IMG/VR virus record: IMGVR_UViG_3300005733_000036
Coordinates: 1-47,343 of that record
Direction: 5' to 3' (one strand)
Length of the DNA stretch: 47,343 nt
From: a virus
This document shows, in pieces, positions 40,472-46,119 of the stretch. Every line of letters begins with the position of its first letter. Positions within the stretch are counted from its first letter, which is position 1. The notes under the pieces were generated by a model. The model searched no databases, was not told the origin of the DNA, and saw nothing but the letters and a program-made list of their open reading frames with translations. The position numbers and the translations under genes are program-made.

Positions 40472-40508
40472 TGTCTGCATTTTTAACCAATCAAGGATTA
40501 TGCAGACA
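40472..40508 (+). repeat. Inverted repeat enclosing the ribosome-binding site of the small recombinase
   Basis: TGTCTGCAT (40472-40480) and ATGCAGACA (40500-40508) are perfect 9-bp inverted repeats around a 19-nt loop that holds AAGGA. The right arm reaches the first base of the start codon. It may be an RNA hairpin that hides the start, an operator, or a recombination site. Confidence 0.55.
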
Positions 40509-41173
40509 TGAGCAAATCAGATCGTCTTACCCGCCCTGAAATAAAACGCGTTTTAAAAACGTGCCTCGTTTTACAATCCAGTCAGTGCCGCAGAGCTGCC
40601 ATCGTGTTAAGTCATGCCGGTATGCGTGTAACTGAAATCGGATTACTCCAAACCAAAAGCGTTATTACCAAGTCCGGACAAATCCGGGGTGAAATAGCGT
40701 TACCTGCCAAAATCTGTAAAAACCTCAAACACCGAAGCGCCTGGTTATCCAATCCGAAAACCCGCGATATATTGCAGGAGTGGATCGACTACCGTTTAAA
40801 AATGAAGTGGGGAACGGGCGACCCTGACCAATACATGGGCCTTAATCCGGAAAGCCGTTTTCTTTATTCAAACCGAGGCAGGCCGTATTCATTACAGCCG
40901 AAGTATGCAAAGTTAAAATCCGGTGAGATACGAGAATACCAATCCTGTGATGCGCTGCAGGCGATGATTACCGATACCTATAAGAAATGCGGCCTATTCA
41001 ATGCCAGTAGTCACGCTTGCCGTAAAAGCCTGGCAACCAATGCAGCGTTAAAAGGCGTGGATATTGAGGATATAGCGCAGATACTGGGCCATGATTCGCC
41101 GCAAACCACGCTGGAATATATTGTGATTGATGAAAAGCGGATCCGGGAAATGTATGCGGCTATTGATATTTAG
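40508..41173 (+). CDS. Catalytic-domain-only tyrosine recombinase (FimB-like size)
   Basis: 221 residues. All catalytic residues visible: R40 (GMRVTEI), H169-x-x-R172 (SSHACRKS), H195 (LGHDSPQTT) and Y204 (LEYIVI). No arm- or core-binding domain precedes it, as in Fim-type invertases. It follows the tail genes and faces a leftward regulator operon; stops overlap. A role in inversion or in gene exchange near the fibre genes is possible, but no clear invertible segment is seen. Confidence 0.88.
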   Translation: MSKSDRLTRPEIKRVLKTCLVLQSSQCRRAAIVLSHAGMRVTEIGLLQTKSVITKSGQIRGEIALPAKICKNLKHRSAWLSNPKTRDILQEWIDYRLKMKWGTGDPDQYMGLNPESRFLYSNRGRPYSLQPKYAKLKSGEIREYQSCDALQAMITDTYKKCGLFNASSHACRKSLATNAALKGVDIEDIAQILGHDSPQTTLEYIVIDEKRIREMYAAIDI

Positions 41174-41373
41174 CCGCTCACACATTTTAAATTAATCAAT
41201 TCCCAAAACGCTGGGTGCATTTTTCTGTCACCGCGCTCCCATTGCTGCCATGCTCGGCGACTGGTATGCAGTAGCTCGGCGCATTTATCCTGGGCGGCGG
41301 TAATACCTAAATTGTTTTCACCCTGCAATTTTTCTCGCAGGGCGATGACTTCTGTGGTTGTTGGGTTACTCAT
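41170..41373 (-). CDS. HTH regulator, XRE-like
   Basis: 67 residues from ATG 41373: LGITAAQDKCAELLHTSRRAWQQWERGDR is a clear XRE-type helix-turn-helix. SD-like GGAG lies upstream. Last gene of a three-gene leftward operon; may repress it through the palindromes at 42015-42059. Confidence 0.78.
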   Translation of the reverse strand: MSNPTTTEVIALREKLQGENNLGITAAQDKCAELLHTSRRAWQQWERGDRKMHPAFWELINLKCVSG

Positions 41374-41623
41374 TACCAACTCCAGCCACCTTATCAATTA
41401 CGTTTGGCAAAGCGTTAAACCGCTTTTCCGTCACTGCTTTTAACTGTCCGGTAACGATACACATTTGGTCATAATCGTCAGTTTTTACCGCCTGCTCAAG
41501 CTTACCAATCAATAATTTTTGCTCTCGTGCCCAGTCAGCCGCCCAATCACGGGCGACCTCCTGCTTTACTTCTGGCGATTTTGCGCGATTTAACCGCTCG
41601 CCTATGCTTCTTCTCTTGGTCAT
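41366..41623 (-). CDS. Hypothetical helical protein, 85 aa
   Basis: Basic N-terminus (MTKRRSIGERLNRAKSPEV), then amphipathic helices (WAADWAREQKLLIGKLEQAV). AAGGG precedes ATG 41623. Overlaps the HTH gene by 8 bp, so the two are coupled. Function unknown. Confidence 0.68.
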   Translation of the reverse strand: MTKRRSIGERLNRAKSPEVKQEVARDWAADWAREQKLLIGKLEQAVKTDDYDQMCIVTGQLKAVTEKRFNALPNVIDKVAGVGNE

Positions 41624-41632
41624 TTCAATCCC

Positions 41633-41914
41633 TTAAAAATAAATATCAAATTTATCCCAATCACAAGCGTCGCTTTCGTCCTCGCAATCAGAATTAATGA
41701 TATCCCACTCAATTCTGCCTACAGTGTCCTCAGGGTATTCACTTTCCGGATTTACCAGCGGCGCAGAATAGGTTGAATAGTTGTTGTTTGGGCTGTTGTC
41801 AAAAGTAGCTTGACCTACAGAGCGATACAGAATGCCCTCGTGGCGAAACTCAACCTCACCTTCTGCGTTAAAAGTAAAATCAATGTTTGCTGTGTTATCG
41901 AATTGGTAGTTCAT
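41633..41914 (-). CDS. Very acidic protein, 93 aa
   Basis: About 21 Asp/Glu against four Lys/Arg; the end reads DCEDESDACDWDKFDIYF. Tyr/Asn-rich centre. AGAGGAC precedes the ATG. The charge pattern is that of DNA-mimic or anti-restriction proteins, but no family was recognised, so that is only a suggestion. First gene of the leftward operon. Confidence 0.7.
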   Translation of the reverse strand: MNYQFDNTANIDFTFNAEGEVEFRHEGILYRSVGQATFDNSPNNNYSTYSAPLVNPESEYPEDTVGRIEWDIINSDCEDESDACDWDKFDIYF

Positions 41915-42213
41915 TTGTTTGTCCTCTAACCCGTAAAGGGTTTGTTAGTTTAAGTTTAGTGGGGCATCGCCCCGTTTGTCGCTTTTTAATCCACGCCCCT
42001 TGAGTGGGGCGACTAAGTTAATTGCTTAACTTGGTATTAAATATACGCGCAATGCGCGTAAAGGTCAACACTTTATTTCAAAAAAAATTGAAATTATTTT
42101 CATGCGGGTAAAGTTTCACGAAAAGCAGTTTAGCCATCACCATGTCCATGTTCGTTGTTATCTATCTGTCCAAGCATCACTCATAATCCCCCCAAAGTTT
42201 CACGAAAAGTATC
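41915..42213. promoter_or_regulatory. Intergenic control region with several palindromes
   Basis: About 300 bp without a clear gene. It holds AACCC/GGGTT (41928-41942), GGGGCATCGCCCC near 41961, GCCCC/GGGGC near 41996-42010, AAGTTAATTGCTTAACTT (42015-42032) and ACGCGC-AAT-GCGCGT (42045-42059). Two copies of TTTCACGAAAAG lie at 42114 and 42198. A 14-codon frame (42142-42186) has no good SD. Likely promoter and operators of the leftward operon. Confidence 0.5.
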
Positions 42214-42441
42214 TTAATCCTGCTTCTTTACCAGTTCAGCCATTTTATCCACGGCCTCACCCTCATTACGCAGCTTGAACTGCTTTTTAATATCCTTGAG
42301 CGTTTCCTTGGTTTCCGGCAACACGTAAGCATCCAGCCGCTTCTTTGTTTTAAGCTGGTCCTGGTGATGCTTTAACCGCGCATTGGCAATGGTTTGCTGG
42401 CGTTCTTCTTTGCTCTGAGCCACTTCGTTTAATTGTTCCAC
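42214..42441 (-). CDS. Small helical regulator, possible RHH
   Basis: 75 residues: a charged N-terminal coiled coil (EERQQTIANARLKHHQDQLK) then RLDAYVLPETKETLKDIKKQF, which resembles a ribbon-helix-helix unit, and NEGEAVDKMAELVKK. GTG start; weak SD. It is divergent from the right operon across the GTTTAC operators, so it is the likely repressor of that operon. Confidence 0.65.
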   Translation of the reverse strand: MEQLNEVAQSKEERQQTIANARLKHHQDQLKTKKRLDAYVLPETKETLKDIKKQFKLRNEGEAVDKMAELVKKQD

Positions 42442-42468
42442 GCTAAAAGCCCCGGATAATAATTAAAA

Positions 42469-42549
42469 GTTACACGGTAAACAAACTTTTGTCACTGTTG
42501 TTGTTTACACGGTAAACAGATTATACTATTATTTGTTTACACGGTAAAC
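42469..42549. promoter_or_regulatory. Three GTTTAC-acg-GTAAAC operators
   Basis: Perfect palindromes GTTTACACGGTAAAC at 42503-42517 and 42535-42549, 32 bp (three turns) apart, and a copy one base short at 42469-42482. They lie between the divergent regulator and the right-arm operon, straddling its promoter. Operators by placement and symmetry. Confidence 0.78.
42498..42527 (+). promoter_or_regulatory. Promoter of the right-arm operon
   Basis: TTGTTG (42498-42503), 18-bp spacer, TATACT (42522-42527), with one operator touching the -35 and a second just after the -10. Drives the small-gene operon from 42580 on. Confidence 0.6.
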
Positions 42550-42579
42550 GGTTTTAATTTAACGAAAAGATGGTGGGTT

Positions 42580-42879
42580 ATGAACGAAGAACAAATCAAA
42601 GCCCTGGGTAACGCTGAATTTTTCAGGTTGTTCATGGATGCCTGCAAGCAAACGTATGCGGAGTATTGCGAAATGCAGGCAGAGAAAGAGGGTTTAAATT
42701 CTTACTCTGAACCGATGTTTGAATTTGCCATGGATGAAGCCGAGAAACGCTGTAAAGAGGGTGGTGAAATGTTGGAGTCAGCCGCCACCATGCTTAATGC
42801 ATTTGCAATTAATACAGGCAGTCTGGGCGCCAGAGCTAAACGCGATGAAATCAGAAAGTTTTTGGGCATAAAAGATTAA
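42580..42879 (+). CDS. Hypothetical protein, 99 aa
   Basis: First gene of the right operon, 11 bp after the start-associated element. Helical and acidic (ALGNAEFFRLFMDACKQTY, FAMDEAEKRCKEGGEM), a compact helical bundle. No family recognised. Confidence 0.72.
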   Translation: MNEEQIKALGNAEFFRLFMDACKQTYAEYCEMQAEKEGLNSYSEPMFEFAMDEAEKRCKEGGEMLESAATMLNAFAINTGSLGARAKRDEIRKFLGIKD

Positions 42880-42893
42880 CGAAAAGGTGAAAT

Positions 42894-43157
42894 ATGAAAA
42901 ATTTTGACCCTAAATTACCAAGAACTTTTGATGTTCATTTGGCGGAAGAGCCAAGTGCAAACCCCATAACCATTACTGAGTACGGTAAAGCGCTAATTCA
43001 TGATGATGGTATAGATCTAATCAAATTTGATGGGAGCAATGGCTCATGCCGCGAACAGGCAATTGCATCACTCATGCTATTGCGTGAGCAAATAGATTAT
43101 GAACTTGACGCTATGTTAAAAGTGCCTGGTGGTTCCGGCGCGGTTAGTGTCGATTAA
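42894..43157 (+). CDS. Hypothetical protein, 87 aa
   Basis: Starts 4 nt after an element that overlaps the previous stop. Beta-rich N-terminus, then a helix (EQAIASLMLLREQIDYELD). No family recognised. The next element begins one base after its stop. Confidence 0.7.
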   Translation: MKNFDPKLPRTFDVHLAEEPSANPITITEYGKALIHDDGIDLIKFDGSNGSCREQAIASLMLLREQIDYELDAMLKVPGGSGAVSVD

Positions 43158-43176
43158 TTTAACGGAAAGGTGGGAT

Positions 43177-43680
43177 ATGGAAATTACAGCGAATGAGTTT
43201 AAGCCGGCAGTAAGAGGCCAGTCGGACTTTTTTAGTTGGCAGCTTTATCGGTGGCTAAAAAAGCACAAGCATTATTATCGTATCTACCGCGGCCTATGGA
43301 ATAGCTGCGATGGTTACAACCCCGAAAGGCCTGTCTTGTATATCGGCTTGCGTGATGATGGTTGTTTGTTTGGTAATCAACTTCGGCGCATCTGCACACA
43401 CGGGCACAACCTTGATACCTGGGCATTTGAAGCTGGCGTAATGCGTGTGGATGAATGGGAGGACGTAACAGAGCAGTTTTATGCCTTGTACCGGAAGATT
43501 GGGGTATGTGCAATTCATGGTGATGCTTGGCATGACTTTGATGTGGTAGGTGATGAGCGGACCTGTAAACGGTGTGGCAAGATTGAAATAAAGCAAACGC
43601 GCATGGTGCCAAAAACAGAATGGGTGTCACAAAACACCATGCCAGAACTTTCACGAAAAGGTGGGGTATGCCGCACGTAA
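43177..43680 (+). CDS. Hypothetical protein with C-terminal zinc motif, 167 aa
   Basis: Start ATG 43177 follows the element directly; upstream in-frame codons lie in the previous gene and are not used. N-terminal domain SDFFSWQLYRWLKKHKHYY and IGLRDDGCLFGN, then the zinc-like HGDAWHDFDVVGDERTCKRCG. Its last 13 codons hold the next element, and its end overlaps the next gene by 13 bp. Confidence 0.72.
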   Translation: MEITANEFKPAVRGQSDFFSWQLYRWLKKHKHYYRIYRGLWNSCDGYNPERPVLYIGLRDDGCLFGNQLRRICTHGHNLDTWAFEAGVMRVDEWEDVTEQFYALYRKIGVCAIHGDAWHDFDVVGDERTCKRCGKIEIKQTRMVPKTEWVSQNTMPELSRKGGVCRT

Positions 43681-43895
43681 TGTTTGATGCAAGCGCAGGT
43701 CGCGAACGCTGGAAGCAATGCAAAGTGTGTGGCGCGACAAAACATAGCGGTTATTGGTGGCTTGCTGGGTGGCGTTCAAAAGTAGAGCCGCCTTGCTATC
43801 CGTATGCAAACAATATTTCTAAATCTGAATGGGCTGCAAACGCTGAGTCCATCCATGGAAAAATTAACGAAAAGATGGAGAGTGAATATGTCTGA
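43668..43895 (+). CDS. Small zinc-finger-like protein, 75 aa
   Basis: ATG 43668 immediately follows TTTCACGAAAAGGTGGGG. RERWKQCKVCGATKHSGYWW has a CxxC pair; other Cys/His lie further on. Tandem tryptophans mark a compact fold. Its C-terminal codons (INEKMESEYV) encode the next element. No function known. Confidence 0.66.
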   Translation: MPHVMFDASAGRERWKQCKVCGATKHSGYWWLAGWRSKVEPPCYPYANNISKSEWAANAESIHGKINEKMESEYV

Positions 43896-44094
43896 CTTTA
43901 AACAACGCCTAGAAGATGAGTATTGCGACCTCATGGCGAAAATAGGCAAGTTAAGTAATTTCATAAAATCGGCAAACTTTGCTGATATTGATAAAAAGCA
44001 GCAAGTACTGCTTGAGCAGCAAGTTCAGCACATGGCTGATTATGGGCGCGTACTAAGTGAGCGCATGACACTGCTTAATATTCCAGTTAAGTGA
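43888..44094 (+). CDS. crAss001_48-related helical protein, 68 aa
   Basis: FKQRLEDEYCDLMAKIGKLSN, then FADIDKKQQVLLEQQVQHM, is the helical hairpin of a small family widespread in phages (crAss001_48-related). Function unknown. ATG lies 8 nt after an element coded within the previous gene. Confidence 0.72.
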   Translation: MSDFKQRLEDEYCDLMAKIGKLSNFIKSANFADIDKKQQVLLEQQVQHMADYGRVLSERMTLLNIPVK

Positions 44095-44131
44095 TCTGGT
44101 TTAACTTTTACGAAAAGGTGGAGCGAAACGA

Positions 44132-44311
44132 ATGTTAGGCGCAGCAATTATCAAAGCTAAACAAGATTTTGAAATATGGATTCTTAGTTCCATTCCTGAT
44201 TTTGATGAATCCTTACTTTTAAACTTCGACAAGAAAGATGGCTACACAGAATCAGAAACGGTTAACGCTATGTGGGTTGGATTTTGTGCAGCCTATAAAA
44301 TTTACCGTTAG
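44132..44311 (+). CDS. Small hypothetical protein, 59 aa
   Basis: ATG 44132 follows TTTTACGAAAAGGTGGAG by 9 nt. The product runs MLGAAIIKAKQDFEIWIL, IPDFDESLLLNFDKKDGY, then VNAMWVGFCAAYKIYR: helical with aromatic residues. The repeat upstream is strong support for a gene of this size. Confidence 0.68.
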   Translation: MLGAAIIKAKQDFEIWILSSIPDFDESLLLNFDKKDGYTESETVNAMWVGFCAAYKIYR

Positions 44312-44344
44312 TAGAATTAATTTAACGAAAAGGTGGGATAGGCG

Positions 44345-44686
44345 ATGAATATTAATTTAAGTGGCTCTGGAAAAGTTGTTATTGATGGTCGTGAATTTAC
44401 CGGCCGCAATGTTCAAATTTCTGGTAACAAAGTGATTGTCGATGGCGTCACCCAGGACGGTGAGTTGGTTGGTAATGTTAATGTCACTGTACACGGTGAT
44501 GTTGAATCACTTTCTAACGGGTCAGGCAAAGTAACTGCGCGTAACGTTGGCAATATCAAAACGGGATCTGGCGATGTGGAATGCGGCAATGTTGCCGGGA
44601 ATGTCACCACTGGGTCTGGTGATGTTGATTGTGAGGATGTTGGTGGAAATGTACGCACCGGTTCCGGCGATGTAGTTCACAGATAA
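44345..44686 (+). CDS. Putative beta-solenoid protein with GSGDV repeats
   Basis: 113 residues. The C-terminal half has three units around TGSGDV (IKTGSGDVECGN, VTTGSGDVDCED, VRTGSGDVVHR), preceded by shorter related turns (SGNKVIVDGV, NGSGKVTARN). The pattern suggests a short right-handed beta-solenoid or DUF4097-like fold. Cys residues recur in register. Function unknown. Confidence 0.72.
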   Translation: MNINLSGSGKVVIDGREFTGRNVQISGNKVIVDGVTQDGELVGNVNVTVHGDVESLSNGSGKVTARNVGNIKTGSGDVECGNVAGNVTTGSGDVDCEDVGGNVRTGSGDVVHR

Positions 44687-44711
44687 CTTTCACGAAAAGG
44701 GTGATTAGACG

Positions 44712-45068
44712 ATGAATAATAGAATTTTAACTTTGCTTTTACTGGCCGCTTTACCATGCGGCGTCATAGCAGATTATTTTTATGGTATGGCTGAAGTCGG
44801 TCGGCTTTCATTTTTTGGTTACCTAATTCTCAGCCTTTTGTATTTCGCATGCCTAATGATTCCACCCGAAGAACTGTTTAAAAAATACAAAGGGAGCTTG
44901 ATAGGTAAGACGCTATCAGTTTCAAGTTTCCTTATTCTTGTTTTTTGTGGCTGGACGTTCACCGCTATTTTATGGGGTAGTTCAATCGGATTGTGCTGGG
45001 TTAAAAGAATTAACTGGCAGCAGAAAAGCGCTAAAAGCTCAGCCGAAGATAATTCTCTGGAAGGGTGA
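44712..45068 (+). CDS. Membrane protein, 118 aa
   Basis: Three to four hydrophobic segments: ILTLLLLAALPCGVIADYF, FFGYLILSLLYFACLMI, SVSSFLILVFCGWTFTAILW, GLCWV, then a basic/acidic tail. ATG follows the last element by 7 nt. Membrane-located accessory, possibly a superinfection or stress function; unknown. Confidence 0.7.
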   Translation: MNNRILTLLLLAALPCGVIADYFYGMAEVGRLSFFGYLILSLLYFACLMIPPEELFKKYKGSLIGKTLSVSSFLILVFCGWTFTAILWGSSIGLCWVKRINWQQKSAKSSAEDNSLEG

Positions 45069-45071
45069 AAT

Positions 45072-45248
45072 ATGGACGACATCAATTGCCCTGGTTGCGG
45101 CGTCGAACTAAGTGAGAATAACGCTGGGTGTTACCGGTGTTACTGTATTAAATGTGTTAAAGCCATGCCGGAGCTTCCGAACGATGGCAATGGGTATCAC
45201 TTAACCGGTGAATACCCAAACTTTGAGTGGTTGGCTAGTCGTGCCTGA
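45072..45248 (+). CDS. Zinc-ribbon protein, 58 aa
   Basis: INCPGCGVELSENNAGC then CYCIKCV give paired CxxC ligands of a zinc ribbon. AAGGGTGAAAT before the ATG resembles the downstream half of the start-associated element but lacks TTTAACG. It begins three bases after the membrane gene stop. Function unknown. Confidence 0.64.
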   Translation: MDDINCPGCGVELSENNAGCYRCYCIKCVKAMPELPNDGNGYHLTGEYPNFEWLASRA

Positions 45249-45516
45249 TATAGAGCCTAGAACTCAGCGGGGCGCAATCCGCCAAAATAAGCTACTACAA
45301 CTGAAAATAGAAGGGCTTGAAGAAGATTTAAAAATGCTCGAGGAGCAGTTGAGTAAGCTCACGACTGAAGATGTTCCGGCGCATGTAAAAAAATGGATGA
45401 ATGAATACAAACTACCGTGGCAAGTTTTTTGGTGTTGCGAGCATGAAGAATGGATAATTGGATTGGACACTTGCTTTCCTTATCACATTGAGCAGTGTGA
45501 ATGTCCAAAGTGCTGA
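45208..45516 (+). CDS. Coiled-coil protein with C-terminal cysteines
   Basis: 102 residues from GTG 45208; GTG 45241 is an equally plausible start. A coiled coil (LLQLKIEGLEEDLKMLEEQL) is followed by WCCEHEEW and a closing CECPKC. Overlaps the zinc-ribbon gene. Last gene of the operon. Function unknown. Confidence 0.6.
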   Translation: MNTQTLSGWLVVPDIEPRTQRGAIRQNKLLQLKIEGLEEDLKMLEEQLSKLTTEDVPAHVKKWMNEYKLPWQVFWCCEHEEWIIGLDTCFPYHIEQCECPKC

Positions 45517-45567
45517 GAATGGCGATAAATTTTTGGGGTCAAAATGGGGTCATAATCTCTCTGTTTT

Positions 45568-45628
45568 AGTCGGTCTGAGTCGTAGGTATAACTCGCAAGC
45601 CCCTGAAAATAACCGACTCACACCGACT
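45568..45628. repeat. 15-bp inverted repeat near the right end
   Basis: AGTCGGTCTGAGTCG (45568-45582) and CGACTCACACCGACT (45614-45628) are inverted with one mismatch around 31 bp. CTCACACCGAC in the right arm matches the tRNA-Pro 3' end. Could be a stable hairpin ending the operon or a relic of an attachment event. Confidence 0.6.
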
Positions 45629-45635
45629 GGTGTTT
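45621..45635 (+). terminator. Terminator of the right-arm operon
   Basis: CACC-GACT-GGTG followed by TTTTT. It partly overlaps the longer inverted repeat and closes the rightward small-gene operon. Confidence 0.65.
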
Positions 45636-45866
45636 TTGCTCAGCCGGTTCAAGTACGGTCCCAGAAAAAGCGTGTGGTCAAACTGGTTTGTAAGTTATTG
45701 ATTTGCAATATATGCAAGGTGTGTAAAAATAGCCTAAAAAGCAATGTTTAAAAATACAGTAGTTTTATGCTGTAAGCCTTGTTAAATAAGGCGTCTCTTG
45801 GATTTGGGTAGTAATCTTGAGGGGGTGGCGTTTCAAATTTTGATACCACCCTAAATAGAGATTTTG

Positions 45867-45882
45867 CCGTACCCTTATACAG
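45867..45882. repeat. Arm-type site on the attR side
   Basis: CCGTACCCTTATACAG is identical to 1279-1294 on the attL side and lies 149 bp inside attR. The shared 16-bp string flanking both ends is expected for integrase arm sites of attP. Confidence 0.6.
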
Positions 45883-46030
45883 CAGTTTGTATTTTTGCAG
45901 TTATCGATAAGCTTTTGATTCCAATATGTTCTTTATTTCCTTAATTTCGGACTTTTCCAAAGTCGAAAACTGTCTAAAATAAAAGATAAAATATTGATTT
46001 TAAACTATATTGGATTGGTTTGGCCTTTCA

Positions 46031-46078
46031 TCATGGGGTGTCAGGGGTCGGAGGTTCAAATCCTCTCACACCGACCAA
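46031..46078. repeat. attR: attR core
   Basis: Exact 48-bp copy of the tRNA-Pro 3' end at 1164-1211. No 5' tRNA half precedes it, so it is the displaced original end of the host gene. Confidence 0.93.
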
Positions 46079-46119
46079 CTTCTCTCTCACCCTTATGTAG
46101 CTTGACTCTCAAGTGATTC

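Larger units (their letters stand above)
42558..44704 (+). repeat. Start-associated repeat, TTTAACGAAAAGGTGG family (8 copies)
   Basis: Copies start at 42558, 42875, 43158, 43649, 43863, 44106, 44321 and 44688. All keep ACGAAAAG (one ACGGAAAG) and most keep GGTGG; the variable base before ACG is A, C or T. Each sits just upstream of a start codon and supplies its SD, and three overlap the preceding coding end. Two further core copies (42114, 42198) are not next to genes. The same layout is known as start-associated sequences in cluster K mycobacteriophages. Confidence 0.85.
45517..46030. other. Noncoding right end of the prophage
   Basis: No gene I can support. It contains a terminator, a long inverted repeat (45568-45628), a GGGTGG/CCACCC hairpin near 45824-45852, the arm-type motif CCGTACCCTTATACAG (45867-45882), and a near-palindrome TTTCGGACTTT/AAAGTCGAAA near 45945-45970. 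A/T-rich DNA leads to attR. Typical attP-arm DNA. Confidence 0.6.

Noticed and set aside
42142-42186. 14-codon frame between the orphan repeats
   Set aside because: The distance to any SD is too long and nothing supports translation.
45600-45670. tRNA-like string with GGTTCAA and CACACCGAC
   Set aside because: No cloverleaf can be formed; only fragments of tRNA-Pro similarity.
45458-45751. 97-codon frame at the right end
   Set aside because: No SD, odd composition, and it runs through a terminator and inverted repeat.
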